DNA of 7,977 nucleotides from Acidimicrobiales bacterium (GTDB lineage Bacteria; Actinomycetota; Acidimicrobiia; Acidimicrobiales; SZUA-35): positions 1-7,977 of the forward strand of contig JAHECQ010000176.1 in assembly GCA_024641625.1 (NCBI GenBank), in the 5' to 3' direction. The first letter of the stretch is position 1. Each line of letters begins with the position of its first letter. Below are positions 1-5,939 of this stretch, piece after piece. The translations under genes were made by a program, and so were the position numbers. A model generated the notes under the pieces. It had not been told where the DNA came from and did not search any database. It worked only from the letters and a program-made list of their open reading frames with translations.

Positions 1-463
1 GTCGACGGCGGCTACCGAACGGCGCAATGTTGGGCACCGAGGTGGTCGTGGCAATGCAGACGAACCCTGCCATTGCCGCCTGGTAGGGGTAGTAGGCCCC
101 GCACCCCCAGTCGTTGGAGTTCCTGATCGTGCCCACGACGATGCCACTCTCGGTCGCCTTGGCGATGAGCCGCTCGATCAACTCGGTGATCACCAGTTGC
201 CCGAGTCCCGAATTGCCGTCGGCCGCCAGGCTCGCCGCTGTCTCGTGCACGATGTTCAGGTGCGCCGTCGGGTCGGTGGTGCCGTCGCGAAACCAACCCA
301 CGTACCACGGCAGGCGCCACAACCCGTGCGTGTCGACTCCTCGGAGATCGGCCCAGAGTTGGTTGTCGACGACCTTGGCCGCGTCCGATCGGTCCATGCC
401 GGCGGCCACATAGCACTCGATGGCCGCCGGTCCCACCTCGGTGAGGGCGAAGGAAGAAGGCAT
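1..463 (-). CDS. Ldh2 / malate-L-lactate dehydrogenase family oxidoreductase, N-terminal part (cut by left edge)
   Basis: Seen: read from an ATG at 463, 154 residues are present before the window ends; the C-terminal half or more lies outside. The protein shows the order of motifs of the Ldh2 family (YlbC/AllD-type NAD(P)-dependent 2-hydroxyacid dehydrogenases, not the Rossmann-fold LDHs): ADLRGVDTHG (residues 38-47) followed by LPWYV, a DGNSGLGQ segment (82-89), the NSNDWG segment (115-120) followed by YY, and VPNIAPFG (143-150). Family members reversibly oxidise 2-hydroxy acids such as malate, sulfolactate or ureidoglycolate in the cytoplasm. Odd: the family's SNHxG motif reads SNDWG, so Asp118 stands where a histidine important for activity is usual, and SHG is THG. 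The start is favoured because the similarity begins soon after it and a TAGGTT -10 motif sits 8-13 bases upstream, which would suit a leaderless message. No good Shine-Dalgarno is visible. An in-frame ATG further up (at 490) lies in the repeat array and is less likely. The substrate is unknown. Confidence 0.85.
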   Translation of the reverse strand, partial: MPSSFALTEVGPAAIECYVAAGMDRSDAAKVVDNQLWADLRGVDTHGLWRLPWYVGWFRDGTTDPTAHLNIVHETAASLAADGNSGLGQLVITELIERLIAKATESGIVVGTIRNSNDWGCGAYYPYQAAMAGFVCIATTTSVPNIAPFGSRRR

Positions 464-470
464 GCCACAC

Positions 471-476
471 AACCTA
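471..476 (-). promoter_or_regulatory. Candidate -10 element for a leaderless Ldh2-family transcript
   Basis: On the minus strand this reads TAGGTT, a match to the actinobacterial TANNNT -10 consensus. It lies 8 to 13 bases before the A of the ATG at 463, the distance expected if transcription starts at or next to the start codon. The absence of a Shine-Dalgarno fits. No convincing -35 is seen: the position 17 bases upstream reads CGCGAA and falls inside the first unit of the tandem repeat. Confidence 0.4.
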
Positions 477-480
477 ATCG

Positions 481-575
481 CGTCGGCCATCTGTTCGCGT
501 CGGCCGTCTGTTCGCGTCGGCCGTCTGTTCGCGTCGGCCGTCTGTTCGCGTCGGCCGTCTGTTCGCGTCGGCCAT
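481..575. repeat. 17-bp tandem repeat array, about 5.6 copies, between divergent genes
   Basis: The unit CGTCGGCCGTCTGTTCG repeats head to tail at 481-497, 498-514, 515-531, 532-548 and 549-565, followed by a partial 10-base copy at 566-575. Units 2 to 5 are identical; the first unit and the last partial copy carry CCA instead of CCG. The units are contiguous with no spacers, so this is not a CRISPR array. A period of 17 is not a multiple of three, and the array starts only 18 bases upstream of the Ldh2-family start codon. It therefore occupies that gene's promoter zone and ends about 80 bases before the MFS gene's start. Near-identity of the units suggests recent slippage expansion. Whether it binds a protein is unknown. 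Confidence 0.93.
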
Positions 576-606
576 CGGCGTGTGACCCATGTCCCTGGGG
601 CCTCGC

Positions 607-636
607 TTCGATTCCGTCGGCCTCGAGGTCTAGCGT
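607..636 (+). promoter_or_regulatory. Weak candidate promoter for the MFS gene
   Basis: TAGCGT at 631-636 matches TANNNT and lies about 20 bases before the GTG at 656. TTCGAT at 607-612 could serve as a poor -35 with an 18-base spacer. The region 576-655 otherwise holds no ORF I would believe and no other signal beyond an 8-base palindrome CCTCGAGG at 621-628. Low confidence because such hexamers occur by chance. Confidence 0.25.
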
Positions 637-655
637 TGTCGGCGATGGTGACCCG

Positions 656-1978
656 GTGAGTCGCGAGACAACCAAGACCGATGATCCAGCGCCACAGGTC
701 CCCCGGTCGGGAACCCCGGTCGGCGTGGCCCCGGGGGGCTTCACCTATGGCATGCGGGCCTTCCGCCATCGCGACTTCCGCATCTTCTTCTTCGGCGCGT
801 TGGTGTCGAACTCGGGCAGCTGGCTCCAGAACCTCACGGTTCCCTTCGTCATCCTCGAGCTGACCGGCAGCCCACTGTGGGTGGGTCTCGCCGGATTCGC
901 GCAGTTCCTTCCCTCGTTCCTCCTCGGCCCGCTCGGCGGCTCGCTCGCCGACCGACGCGATCGTCGTTCGGTGCTGTTGCTCACCCAGACCGCCATGTCC
1001 GTGGCTGCCTTCGTTCTGTGGGGTGTGTGGATCGCCGGGTTCCACGAACCGATCGTCATCTTGGCCATCACTGCGGCCACCGGTGTCTTCAGCGGCCTGA
1101 TGATCCCCAGTTGGCAGGCCTTCGTACCCTCGCTGATCCCTCGGTCCGACCTCACGTCGGCCATCACGCTCAACTCGGCCCAGTTCAACGCCTCTCGGGC
1201 CATCGGCCCTGCAGCGGCCGGTGCGCTGCTGGCCATTGCCGGTCCGGCGTGGGCCTTCTTCCTCAATGGCGTCTCGTTCATCACCGTGATCATCGCCCTG
1301 TGGATGGTGAAGCCCGAATCGACCGAGCGAGCCGCGGGCGCCCGTCCCGGCACGTGGCAGAGCTTTCGGGTGGCCATCGTGTACATCAGCCAACGAACCG
1401 GCATCATGCTCAGCGTCATCTGCGCCATGTTGGTCGCCTTCTTCGGCAACCCGACCACCCAGTTCACCGTCGTGTTCAACAAGTTCGTCTACGAGGGCAG
1501 CCCGACGGTGTTGGGGCTGCTGACTGCGGCGGTCGGTATCGGCGCCGTGGCCGCTGCTCCGCTGCTGTCGACCTGGGACACCCGCGTCACTCGGTCGGCG
1601 GTCGTGCGTTGGGGCCTTCCGTTCTATGCGCTCGCCATCATCGGTTTCGGCGTCGCTCCGACCTGGCAGCTCGGCCTGCTGGCCCTGTTGATGACCGGCG
1701 CGGGATTCCTCGCCGTCATCGCCACCACCAACACCTCCATCCAGATGATCGTGGCTGACGAGATGCGCGGACGGGTGATGTCGGTCCGGGTCATGGGATT
1801 CACCCTGGCCTTTCCGCTCGGGTCACTGGCCCAGGGCGCGGTCGCCGAGGTCTGGGGGCCTCAGAAGACGGTCGCCACCTTCGGAGGGTGTCTGCTGGCG
1901 TGCGCCATCTACCTGGCGTCCCGGCCCGGTCTCATGGCCACCCTCGATGCCGAGACCGATGCGGCCGACGAGCGGTGA
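656..1978 (+). CDS. MFS_3-type major facilitator transporter (predicted exporter)
   Basis: Seen: 440 residues from GTG 656, with a polar N-terminal tail of about 35 residues and then a long run of hydrophobic segments typical of a 12-helix MFS protein. The opening RHRDFRIFFFGALVSNSGSW (residues 38-57) followed by LTGSP (69-73) is characteristic of the MFS_3 branch (transmembrane secretion effector, EntS-like). The loop GGSLADRRDRRSVLL (94-108) is the motif A region between helices 2 and 3; a related sequence, ADEMRGRVMS, follows at 367-376 in the second half. Family role: proton-driven efflux of small molecules through the cytoplasmic membrane; the substrate cannot be read from sequence. Start: the frame is open far upstream through the repeat array, so the first ATG of the frame is not credible. 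GTG 656 is chosen as the first candidate past the repeats, and ATG 752 (408 residues, just before the conserved part) is a real alternative. The gene ends 85 bases before the amidohydrolase, so co-transcription is possible. Confidence 0.88.
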   Translation: MSRETTKTDDPAPQVPRSGTPVGVAPGGFTYGMRAFRHRDFRIFFFGALVSNSGSWLQNLTVPFVILELTGSPLWVGLAGFAQFLPSFLLGPLGGSLADRRDRRSVLLLTQTAMSVAAFVLWGVWIAGFHEPIVILAITAATGVFSGLMIPSWQAFVPSLIPRSDLTSAITLNSAQFNASRAIGPAAAGALLAIAGPAWAFFLNGVSFITVIIALWMVKPESTERAAGARPGTWQSFRVAIVYISQRTGIMLSVICAMLVAFFGNPTTQFTVVFNKFVYEGSPTVLGLLTAAVGIGAVAAAPLLSTWDTRVTRSAVVRWGLPFYALAIIGFGVAPTWQLGLLALLMTGAGFLAVIATTNTSIQMIVADEMRGRVMSVRVMGFTLAFPLGSLAQGAVAEVWGPQKTVATFGGCLLACAIYLASRPGLMATLDAETDAADER

Positions 1979-2005
1979 ACCCCGGACGCTGATTCGCGAC
2001 CAACG

Positions 2006-2033
2006 AGGTACTCGAGTGGAGCAAGTAGTACCT
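2006..2033. promoter_or_regulatory. Inverted repeat, candidate operator over the amidohydrolase promoter
   Basis: AGGTACT (2006-2012) and AGTACCT (2027-2033) are perfect 7-base inverted arms with a 14-base spacer. The right arm overlaps TACCTT (2029-2034), a TANNNT match that could be the -10; the left arm sits where a -35 would lie. That is a usual layout for a dimeric repressor site such as one for a TetR or GntR protein, but no regulator gene is in the window. The left arm also overlaps an 8-base palindrome ACTCGAGT (2010-2017). Confidence 0.4.
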
Positions 2034-2055
2034 TGGTCCGAGGATCGAACCAAGG
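2031..2055 (+). promoter_or_regulatory. Stem-loop overlapping the amidohydrolase Shine-Dalgarno
   Basis: CCTTGGT (2031-2037) pairs perfectly with ACCAAGG (2049-2055), leaving an 11-base loop. The right arm includes the first part of the AAGGGG Shine-Dalgarno (2052-2057) that lies six bases before ATG 2064. In RNA the stem could hide the ribosome binding site, but only if transcription starts upstream of about 2031, for example by readthrough from the MFS gene. Its left arm shares bases 2031-2033 with the right arm of the preceding inverted repeat, so the two hairpins would exclude one another. Confidence 0.35.
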
Positions 2056-2063
2056 GGAATTGC

Positions 2064-3770
2064 ATGAGCTACGACTACGTCATCCGTGGCGGCCTGGTCA
2101 TCGACGGCACCGGTGCTCCCGCCCGTCGGGCCGACGTCGCCATCGTGGGCGATCGCGTGGTCGCCATCGGCGACTGCCCACAGACAGCCACCGAGACCAT
2201 CGATGCCACCGACCGTCTGGTCGTCCCCGGCTTCGTTGACATCCACACCCATCTCGATGCGCAGTTGGCCTGGGATCCCATCGGTACGGTGTCGTGCTGG
2301 CACGGGGTCACCACCGCGGTGATGGGTAACTGCGGAGTGACGTTTGCGCCGTGCAAGCCCGAGGATCGCCGGCAACTGGCCGAGATGATGGAATCGGTCG
2401 AGGACATTCCCGCCAGCGCCATCATGGCCGGGCTGCCGTGGGACTGGCAGACCTACACCGAGTACCTCGACAGCTACGCCCGGATGCCCAAGGGCATCAA
2501 CGTGGGCGGAATGGTCGGACACTGTTCGGTGCGGGTGGCAGCCATGGGCGATCGGGCCATCGATCAGCATCACGCCGGCGCCGAGGACATCGCCGCCATG
2601 TGCGAACTGGTCGAAGAGGCACTCCGAGGAGGAGCGCTCGGCTTCTCGACGTCACGCACCTACCTGCACCAGACTCCCGACGGGCGCGAAGTCCCCGGCA
2701 CCTGGGCGGCACCCGAGGAGCTCATCGCCATCGGTGAGGTCATGGGGAGGCTGGGCAAGGGCGTCTTCGAGTGTGCGGTCGACAATGACCGCCAGCTCCA
2801 CGGCATGGTCGGCGTCAAGGACCGCAGCGTCATCGAGCGCGAGGTCGCATGGATGCGGGAACTGTCGATCCGCACCGGCCGGCCGGTGACCTTCGGCTTC
2901 GTCCAGAACCGTTCGGATCCCGATGGGTGGGAGTACTGGTTGCAGCTCGTCGCCGAGGCCAACGCAGCCGGCGCCGACATCCGGCCGCAGACCACCACCC
3001 GCGGTATCGGGGTGCTCTTCGGCCTGGCCAACCGGACGCCCTTCGACAACTGCAGCAGGGCATGGCGTGGTCTGCGAGAGCTCACAGCGGCACAGAAGCT
3101 GGCCCGGCTCGCCGACCCGGCCTTCAAGGCAGCGCTCGTCGCCGACGCCGAGGCCAATCCGAGCAAGCTCGACCTGTCGGCCATCTACCGCATCGACGAG
3201 GACCGGGTCGACTACGAACCCGATCGGTCCGAGACCCTCGCGGCCCACGCCCAACGGCGAGGTGTCTCACCGGCCGAGGCCTTCCTCGACATGGCCATCG
3301 AAACCGACGCCCGGGGATTGTGGAACTACCCGTTCCTCAATTTCGACTTCGACGCCATCGAGGCGAAGATCAAAGACCCGAACGTCATCCTGGGCATCGG
3401 TGACGCCGGTGCGCACTGTGGTCAGATCCAAGACGCCAGCCAGTCCACCTACTTCCTGACCCGTTGGGTGCGCGACACCAACACGTGGACGCTCGAGGAG
3501 GGCATCAAGATGCTGTCCTCCGAGGGCGCCGACCTGTTCGGGCTCGAAGGTCGCGGTCGACTCGTCGAGGGTGCCTTCGCCGACGTCAACGTCATCGACT
3601 ACGACCGGCTCGAGCTTTCTGCTCCCGAATACATCCACGACTTCCCCAATGGTGCCGGTCGGTGGATCCAGAAGGCGAAGGGCTACGACCTGACCATGGT
3701 CAATGGTCAGGTCTTCATGCGTGATGGCGAGCATCAGGGAGCGCTCGCCGGCATCGTGCTGCGCCCCTGA
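2064..3770 (+). CDS. D-aminoacylase / N-acyl-D-amino-acid deacylase-like amidohydrolase (Amidohydro_3)
   Basis: Seen: 568 residues from ATG 2064, which has the Shine-Dalgarno AAGGGG six bases upstream. The N-terminus (YVIRGGLVIDGTG, residues 5-17) and the C-terminal strand segments form the small beta domain of the amidohydrolase superfamily. The barrel carries the metal motif HTHLD (61-65), GNCG with Cys90, VGHCSVR (151-157), GFSTSRTYLH (193-202) and GDAGAHC with Asp447, the usual catalytic aspartate. Family role: metal-dependent hydrolysis of N-acyl-D-amino acids or other amide/lactam bonds in the cytoplasm. Odd: the SHHK-type segment that supplies a metal-binding histidine in characterised D-aminoacylases is not visible; the matching place reads RPVTFGFVQN (273-282). 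The DxYPY-like stretch that should follow is replaced by DIRPQTTTRG (305-314). The true substrate is therefore uncertain, and annotation as a D-aminoacylase would be over-precise. The gene follows an MFS exporter on the same strand and converges with the crotonase gene. Confidence 0.88.
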   Translation: MSYDYVIRGGLVIDGTGAPARRADVAIVGDRVVAIGDCPQTATETIDATDRLVVPGFVDIHTHLDAQLAWDPIGTVSCWHGVTTAVMGNCGVTFAPCKPEDRRQLAEMMESVEDIPASAIMAGLPWDWQTYTEYLDSYARMPKGINVGGMVGHCSVRVAAMGDRAIDQHHAGAEDIAAMCELVEEALRGGALGFSTSRTYLHQTPDGREVPGTWAAPEELIAIGEVMGRLGKGVFECAVDNDRQLHGMVGVKDRSVIEREVAWMRELSIRTGRPVTFGFVQNRSDPDGWEYWLQLVAEANAAGADIRPQTTTRGIGVLFGLANRTPFDNCSRAWRGLRELTAAQKLARLADPAFKAALVADAEANPSKLDLSAIYRIDEDRVDYEPDRSETLAAHAQRRGVSPAEAFLDMAIETDARGLWNYPFLNFDFDAIEAKIKDPNVILGIGDAGAHCGQIQDASQSTYFLTRWVRDTNTWTLEEGIKMLSSEGADLFGLEGRGRLVEGAFADVNVIDYDRLELSAPEYIHDFPNGAGRWIQKAKGYDLTMVNGQVFMRDGEHQGALAGIVLRP

Positions 3771-3773
3771 GGA

Positions 3774-3792
3774 CGACCGGCGGAGACGGTCG
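3774..3792. terminator. Small hairpin between convergent genes, possible bidirectional terminator
   Basis: CGACCG (3774-3779) and CGGTCG (3787-3792) form a 6-base GC-rich stem with a 7-base loop, filling almost exactly the 23-base gap between the two convergent stop codons. There is no T-tract on either side, so this is at best a weak or non-canonical terminator. Confidence 0.3.
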
Positions 3793-3793
3793 A

Positions 3794-4600
3794 TCACCTG
3801 CCGGTGAAGCGTGGCGGGCGCTTCTCGGCGAAGGCCTGCCGGCCTTCGGCGAAATCGTCGGTTCGCCGGGCATGGTGCAGGGCCAATCCCTGTTGGGCGT
3901 ACGCTTCGGCCACCGACGCCTCCCAACTCCGCACGATCGCGGCCTTCGACAGACCGAGCACCCTGGTCGGGCCGTGGCGGAACTCCTCGACGAGCTCGGT
4001 GGTGGCCCGGTCGAGATCGGCGTCGGACACGACCATCGTCACCAGTCCCCATCGCTCGGCCTCGGCAGCCGACAGGGTTGCCCCCCGCAGCGCCCACTCC
4101 ATGGCCTTGCCGATTCCGACGAACTGCTGCAGCAGGCTGGTCCCGGTAGCCAGTCCGCGCCGAACGAAGGGAATGGCCAAGGTCGCCGACTCGGCCATGA
4201 CCCGCAGATCGCAAGCCAGTGCCAGGTTGAATCCGGCTCCATGAGCATGGCCGTTGACCCTGGCGATCACCGGTTTCGGCATCGTCCGCAGCCGCTCGAC
4301 GACCTGCGGCCATCGACCCTCGCCGCGGACGTACTGCTCGATCGGGTCGGGCAACAAGCGGAGTGGCGTGTCGGCATCGGCCATGCCCGAAAGGTCGTCG
4401 CCGGCACAGAATGCCCGACCCGCGCCGGTGAGCACCATCACTCGCACCGCTGGGTCGCGTTCGATTCGATCGATCGCATCGAGCAGCTCGATGCCGATGC
4501 GGATGTTCAGCGCGTTGAGTTTCTCCGGTCGATCGAGTGTGACCCGACAGCAGCCGTCCTCGACCTCGACCATCAGATGGCGGTACTCATCGCTTGTCAT
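3794..4600 (-). CDS. Crotonase (enoyl-CoA hydratase/isomerase) superfamily protein lacking both catalytic glutamates
   Basis: Seen: 268 residues from ATG 4600, with a strong Shine-Dalgarno (GGAGGGG on the minus strand, 4607-4613) six bases before it. Crotonase landmarks are VTLDRPEKLNAL (20-31), FCAGDDL (64-70) and the second oxyanion-hole loop HGAGFNLALACDLR (120-133), ending in a typical EGRQAFAEKRPPRF tail. The CoA ester binding fold is thus clear. Odd: aligned by eye with rat mitochondrial hydratase, Glu144 becomes Asn125 and Glu164 becomes Phe145. The GAGGTQRL stretch is replaced by a loop about three residues shorter (residues 149-162). Classical syn-hydration needs both glutamates, so this is probably an isomerase, hydrolase, lyase or other crotonase, or one with a different acid-base residue. 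It lies 35 bases after the PhyH gene on the same strand, so the two are probably one operon. The oxyanion hole is intact, which argues against decay. Confidence 0.9.
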   Translation of the reverse strand: MTSDEYRHLMVEVEDGCCRVTLDRPEKLNALNIRIGIELLDAIDRIERDPAVRVMVLTGAGRAFCAGDDLSGMADADTPLRLLPDPIEQYVRGEGRWPQVVERLRTMPKPVIARVNGHAHGAGFNLALACDLRVMAESATLAIPFVRRGLATGTSLLQQFVGIGKAMEWALRGATLSAAEAERWGLVTMVVSDADLDRATTELVEEFRHGPTRVLGLSKAAIVRSWEASVAEAYAQQGLALHHARRTDDFAEGRQAFAEKRPPRFTGR

Positions 4601-4606
4601 GCGGCG

Positions 4607-4613
4607 CCCCTCC
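4607..4613 (-). promoter_or_regulatory. Strong ribosome binding site for the crotonase gene
   Basis: The minus strand reads GGAGGGG followed by six bases and the ATG at 4600. It settles the start and shows independent initiation although the gene follows the PhyH stop by only 35 bases. Confidence 0.7.
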
Positions 4614-4635
4614 GGTTCGATGCTCGGACCGCCGG

Positions 4636-5802
4636 TCAGATGCCGAGGTCACGAAGGTTGTAGTCACGCAACCGTTCGAGGGTCTCGGGACCGAAGCGGT
4701 AGTCGTCCTCCTGGCCGGCGAAGGGCTGATACACGTAGCGCTCTTCGTGAGGCACGTGCTGCGCCCGGGCATCGATGGCATAGACGATGGCCTTCGAGCG
4801 CTCACGGATGTACGCATCGTCGTAGATCGAGATCGGGTTGTGCACTCCCCCGCTGGTGACACCCTGCACCGACGCCCGACGGTGAAATCCGAAGTTGATC
4901 GTGACTCGCGGATCCGGGCTGGTGTTGGCAAAGGAACCGTGGACGGTCTGGCGGCTGTTGATGCAGACGTCGCCCGGCGCACAGATGACGGGAACCGCAT
5001 CGAGGAGGCGATCGGAGCCGGCCTCGTCGACCAGCGCCCTGATGTCGACCTTGCCCACTCGGTGCGAGCCCGGCACGACCCACAGCCCGTTGGCGGCGTT
5101 GCAGCCGTAGAGCTGGAGCATGAAGTTGTAGCCATGCGTGTGACTGTCCAGATCGGGGCTGTCCCAGTGGGTCCAGGCATCCTGATGCCAGGCAACCGAG
5201 CCGCCGAGACCGGGATGCTTGATCCAGACTGCTTCGTTGAACGGAGTGAAATCGGGGCCGTTGATGGCCTCGGTCAACTTCAGCAGTCCAGGATGGCCAT
5301 AGACACGAAGGCACGCCTCGGAGAACTGCAGCGAACCGAGGATGATCTGCACCACGTGCTCCGGTGCGCCCTGTGGTGCCTCGGGCTCGATCATCTTGGC
5401 CTGATGTCGGCCATGAGCCGCTTCGGTGCCACCCAGCGGATCCGACAGCGGGCGCACCCACCCCACGTTGCGGGCCTGGAGCCCCGAGCCGAGGGCCGCT
5501 CGACCATGGCGGTCGAAGTCGGCATCCTTGGCCACGGGACAGCGATCGAGCATGTCGGCCACGTCCCGTTCGATCTCGTCGAGTTCGGTCGGGCCGAAAA
5601 CGCCCTCGAGGATGTAGAAGCCGTAGCGGTCGTAGGCCTCGAGGATGCTCGGATCGATCTTGCCATCGGCATCGAAGCGGAGTGGACCTCGATTGTCGAG
5701 AGCCAGTGCCCGCCGCGTGCCCTGGTCACGGTACGCGACGATGGCCGGCTCGTCGGCTCCGTAGTCGCCGATCGGCACGTCGAGCAGTGGCAGATTGGCC
5801 AT
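4636..5802 (-). CDS. PhyH family (phytanoyl-CoA dioxygenase-like) Fe(II)/2-oxoglutarate oxygenase
   Basis: Seen: 388 residues from ATG 5802, preceded by GAGGGGAG five bases upstream; an in-frame TTG six codons earlier is less likely. The metal-binding facial triad is visible as WHQD (His206, Asp208) and the distal VHGS (His288). Arg299 in PRVTINFGF is placed to bind the 2-oxoglutarate carboxylate. The segment YGFYILEGVF (60-69) is the usual PhyH opening, and VVPGSHRVG (242-250) is typical between the two metal-binding parts. Family role: oxygen-dependent hydroxylation coupled to decarboxylation of 2-oxoglutarate, on fatty acyl-CoA or on varied secondary metabolites. At 388 residues it is longer than most PhyH proteins, with about 50 extra residues at the N-terminus and an insert around 90-145. 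It is the first gene of a two-gene operon with the crotonase, and diverges from the thiolase-like gene. The substrate is not determined; the context favours a CoA ester or its free acid. Confidence 0.9.
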   Translation of the reverse strand: MANLPLLDVPIGDYGADEPAIVAYRDQGTRRALALDNRGPLRFDADGKIDPSILEAYDRYGFYILEGVFGPTELDEIERDVADMLDRCPVAKDADFDRHGRAALGSGLQARNVGWVRPLSDPLGGTEAAHGRHQAKMIEPEAPQGAPEHVVQIILGSLQFSEACLRVYGHPGLLKLTEAINGPDFTPFNEAVWIKHPGLGGSVAWHQDAWTHWDSPDLDSHTHGYNFMLQLYGCNAANGLWVVPGSHRVGKVDIRALVDEAGSDRLLDAVPVICAPGDVCINSRQTVHGSFANTSPDPRVTINFGFHRRASVQGVTSGGVHNPISIYDDAYIRERSKAIVYAIDARAQHVPHEERYVYQPFAGQEDDYRFGPETLERLRDYNLRDLGI

Positions 5803-5839
5803 GGTGGCTCCCCTCGTCAACGGACCGCCCCATCATGCT

Positions 5840-5849
5840 CGACCGGTCG
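5840..5849. promoter_or_regulatory. Perfect 10-bp palindrome in divergent intergenic region
   Basis: CGACCGGTCG is a perfect palindrome 38 bases upstream of the PhyH start and about 90 bases upstream of the thiolase-like start. Its position between two divergent operons makes it a candidate operator, but palindromes of this length are not rare in GC-rich DNA. Confidence 0.3.
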
Positions 5850-5861
5850 TGTCCCCACCTA

Positions 5862-5876
5862 GTTCGCGGCCCGAAC
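5862..5876. promoter_or_regulatory. Dyad GTTCG-N5-CGAAC in divergent intergenic region
   Basis: Five-base arms at 5862-5866 and 5872-5876 flank five bases. The dyad lies just upstream of the -35 region proposed for the thiolase-like gene, about midway between the two divergent genes, where a shared regulator could act on both. No regulator gene is present in the window. Confidence 0.3.
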
Positions 5877-5886
5877 GGCGCCCGAA

Positions 5887-5916
5887 TTCTCTCCGGCGAC
5901 GGCTCGACGGTAAGGT
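5887..5916 (+). promoter_or_regulatory. Candidate promoter of the thiolase-like/DUF35/CoA-transferase operon
   Basis: TAAGGT (5911-5916) matches the actinobacterial TANNNT -10, with TTCTCT (5887-5892) as a weak -35 at an 18-base spacing. Transcription would start near 5923, giving a short leader that holds the Shine-Dalgarno AGAAGGGG before ATG 5940. No equally good promoter is seen for the opposite PhyH gene. Confidence 0.45.
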
Positions 5917-5939
5917 CGCCCGGAACGAGAAGGGGCGCC

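Noticed and set aside
12..470. Minus-strand ORF of 152 residues overlapping the Ldh2-family gene in another frame
   Set aside because: Arg/His/Gly-rich translation without family motifs; the frame starting at 463 shows clear Ldh2-family motifs.
481..575. CRISPR array
   Set aside because: The 17-base units are contiguous with no unique spacers, and no cas genes are present.
197..655. N-terminal extension of the MFS reading frame through the repeat array
   Set aside because: The frame is open only because of GC-rich composition; it runs antisense to the Ldh2-family gene and through the tandem repeats, and has no MFS similarity before about residue 35 of the chosen product.
256..744. Minus-strand ORF of 162 residues crossing the repeat array
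   Set aside because: Low-complexity Arg/Pro/Thr-rich translation; the repetitive part comes from the 17-bp tandem repeats, and it overlaps the Ldh2-family gene in another frame.
745..1482. Minus-strand ORF of 245 residues opposite the MFS gene
   Set aside because: Antisense shadow of a high-GC coding region, no recognisable domain, no ribosome binding site.
2652..3254. Minus-strand ORFs opposite the amidohydrolase
   Set aside because: Shadows with biased Gly/Val/Asp composition and no motifs; the plus-strand protein is clearly real.
5803..5820. TTG start six codons upstream for the PhyH gene
   Set aside because: The ATG at 5802 has a well-placed GAGGGGAG five bases upstream; the TTG does not.
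4594..5862. Plus-strand ORF of 422 residues opposite the PhyH gene
   Set aside because: Long, but antisense to a well-supported oxygenase whose metal-binding motifs are intact; the translation shows no domain.
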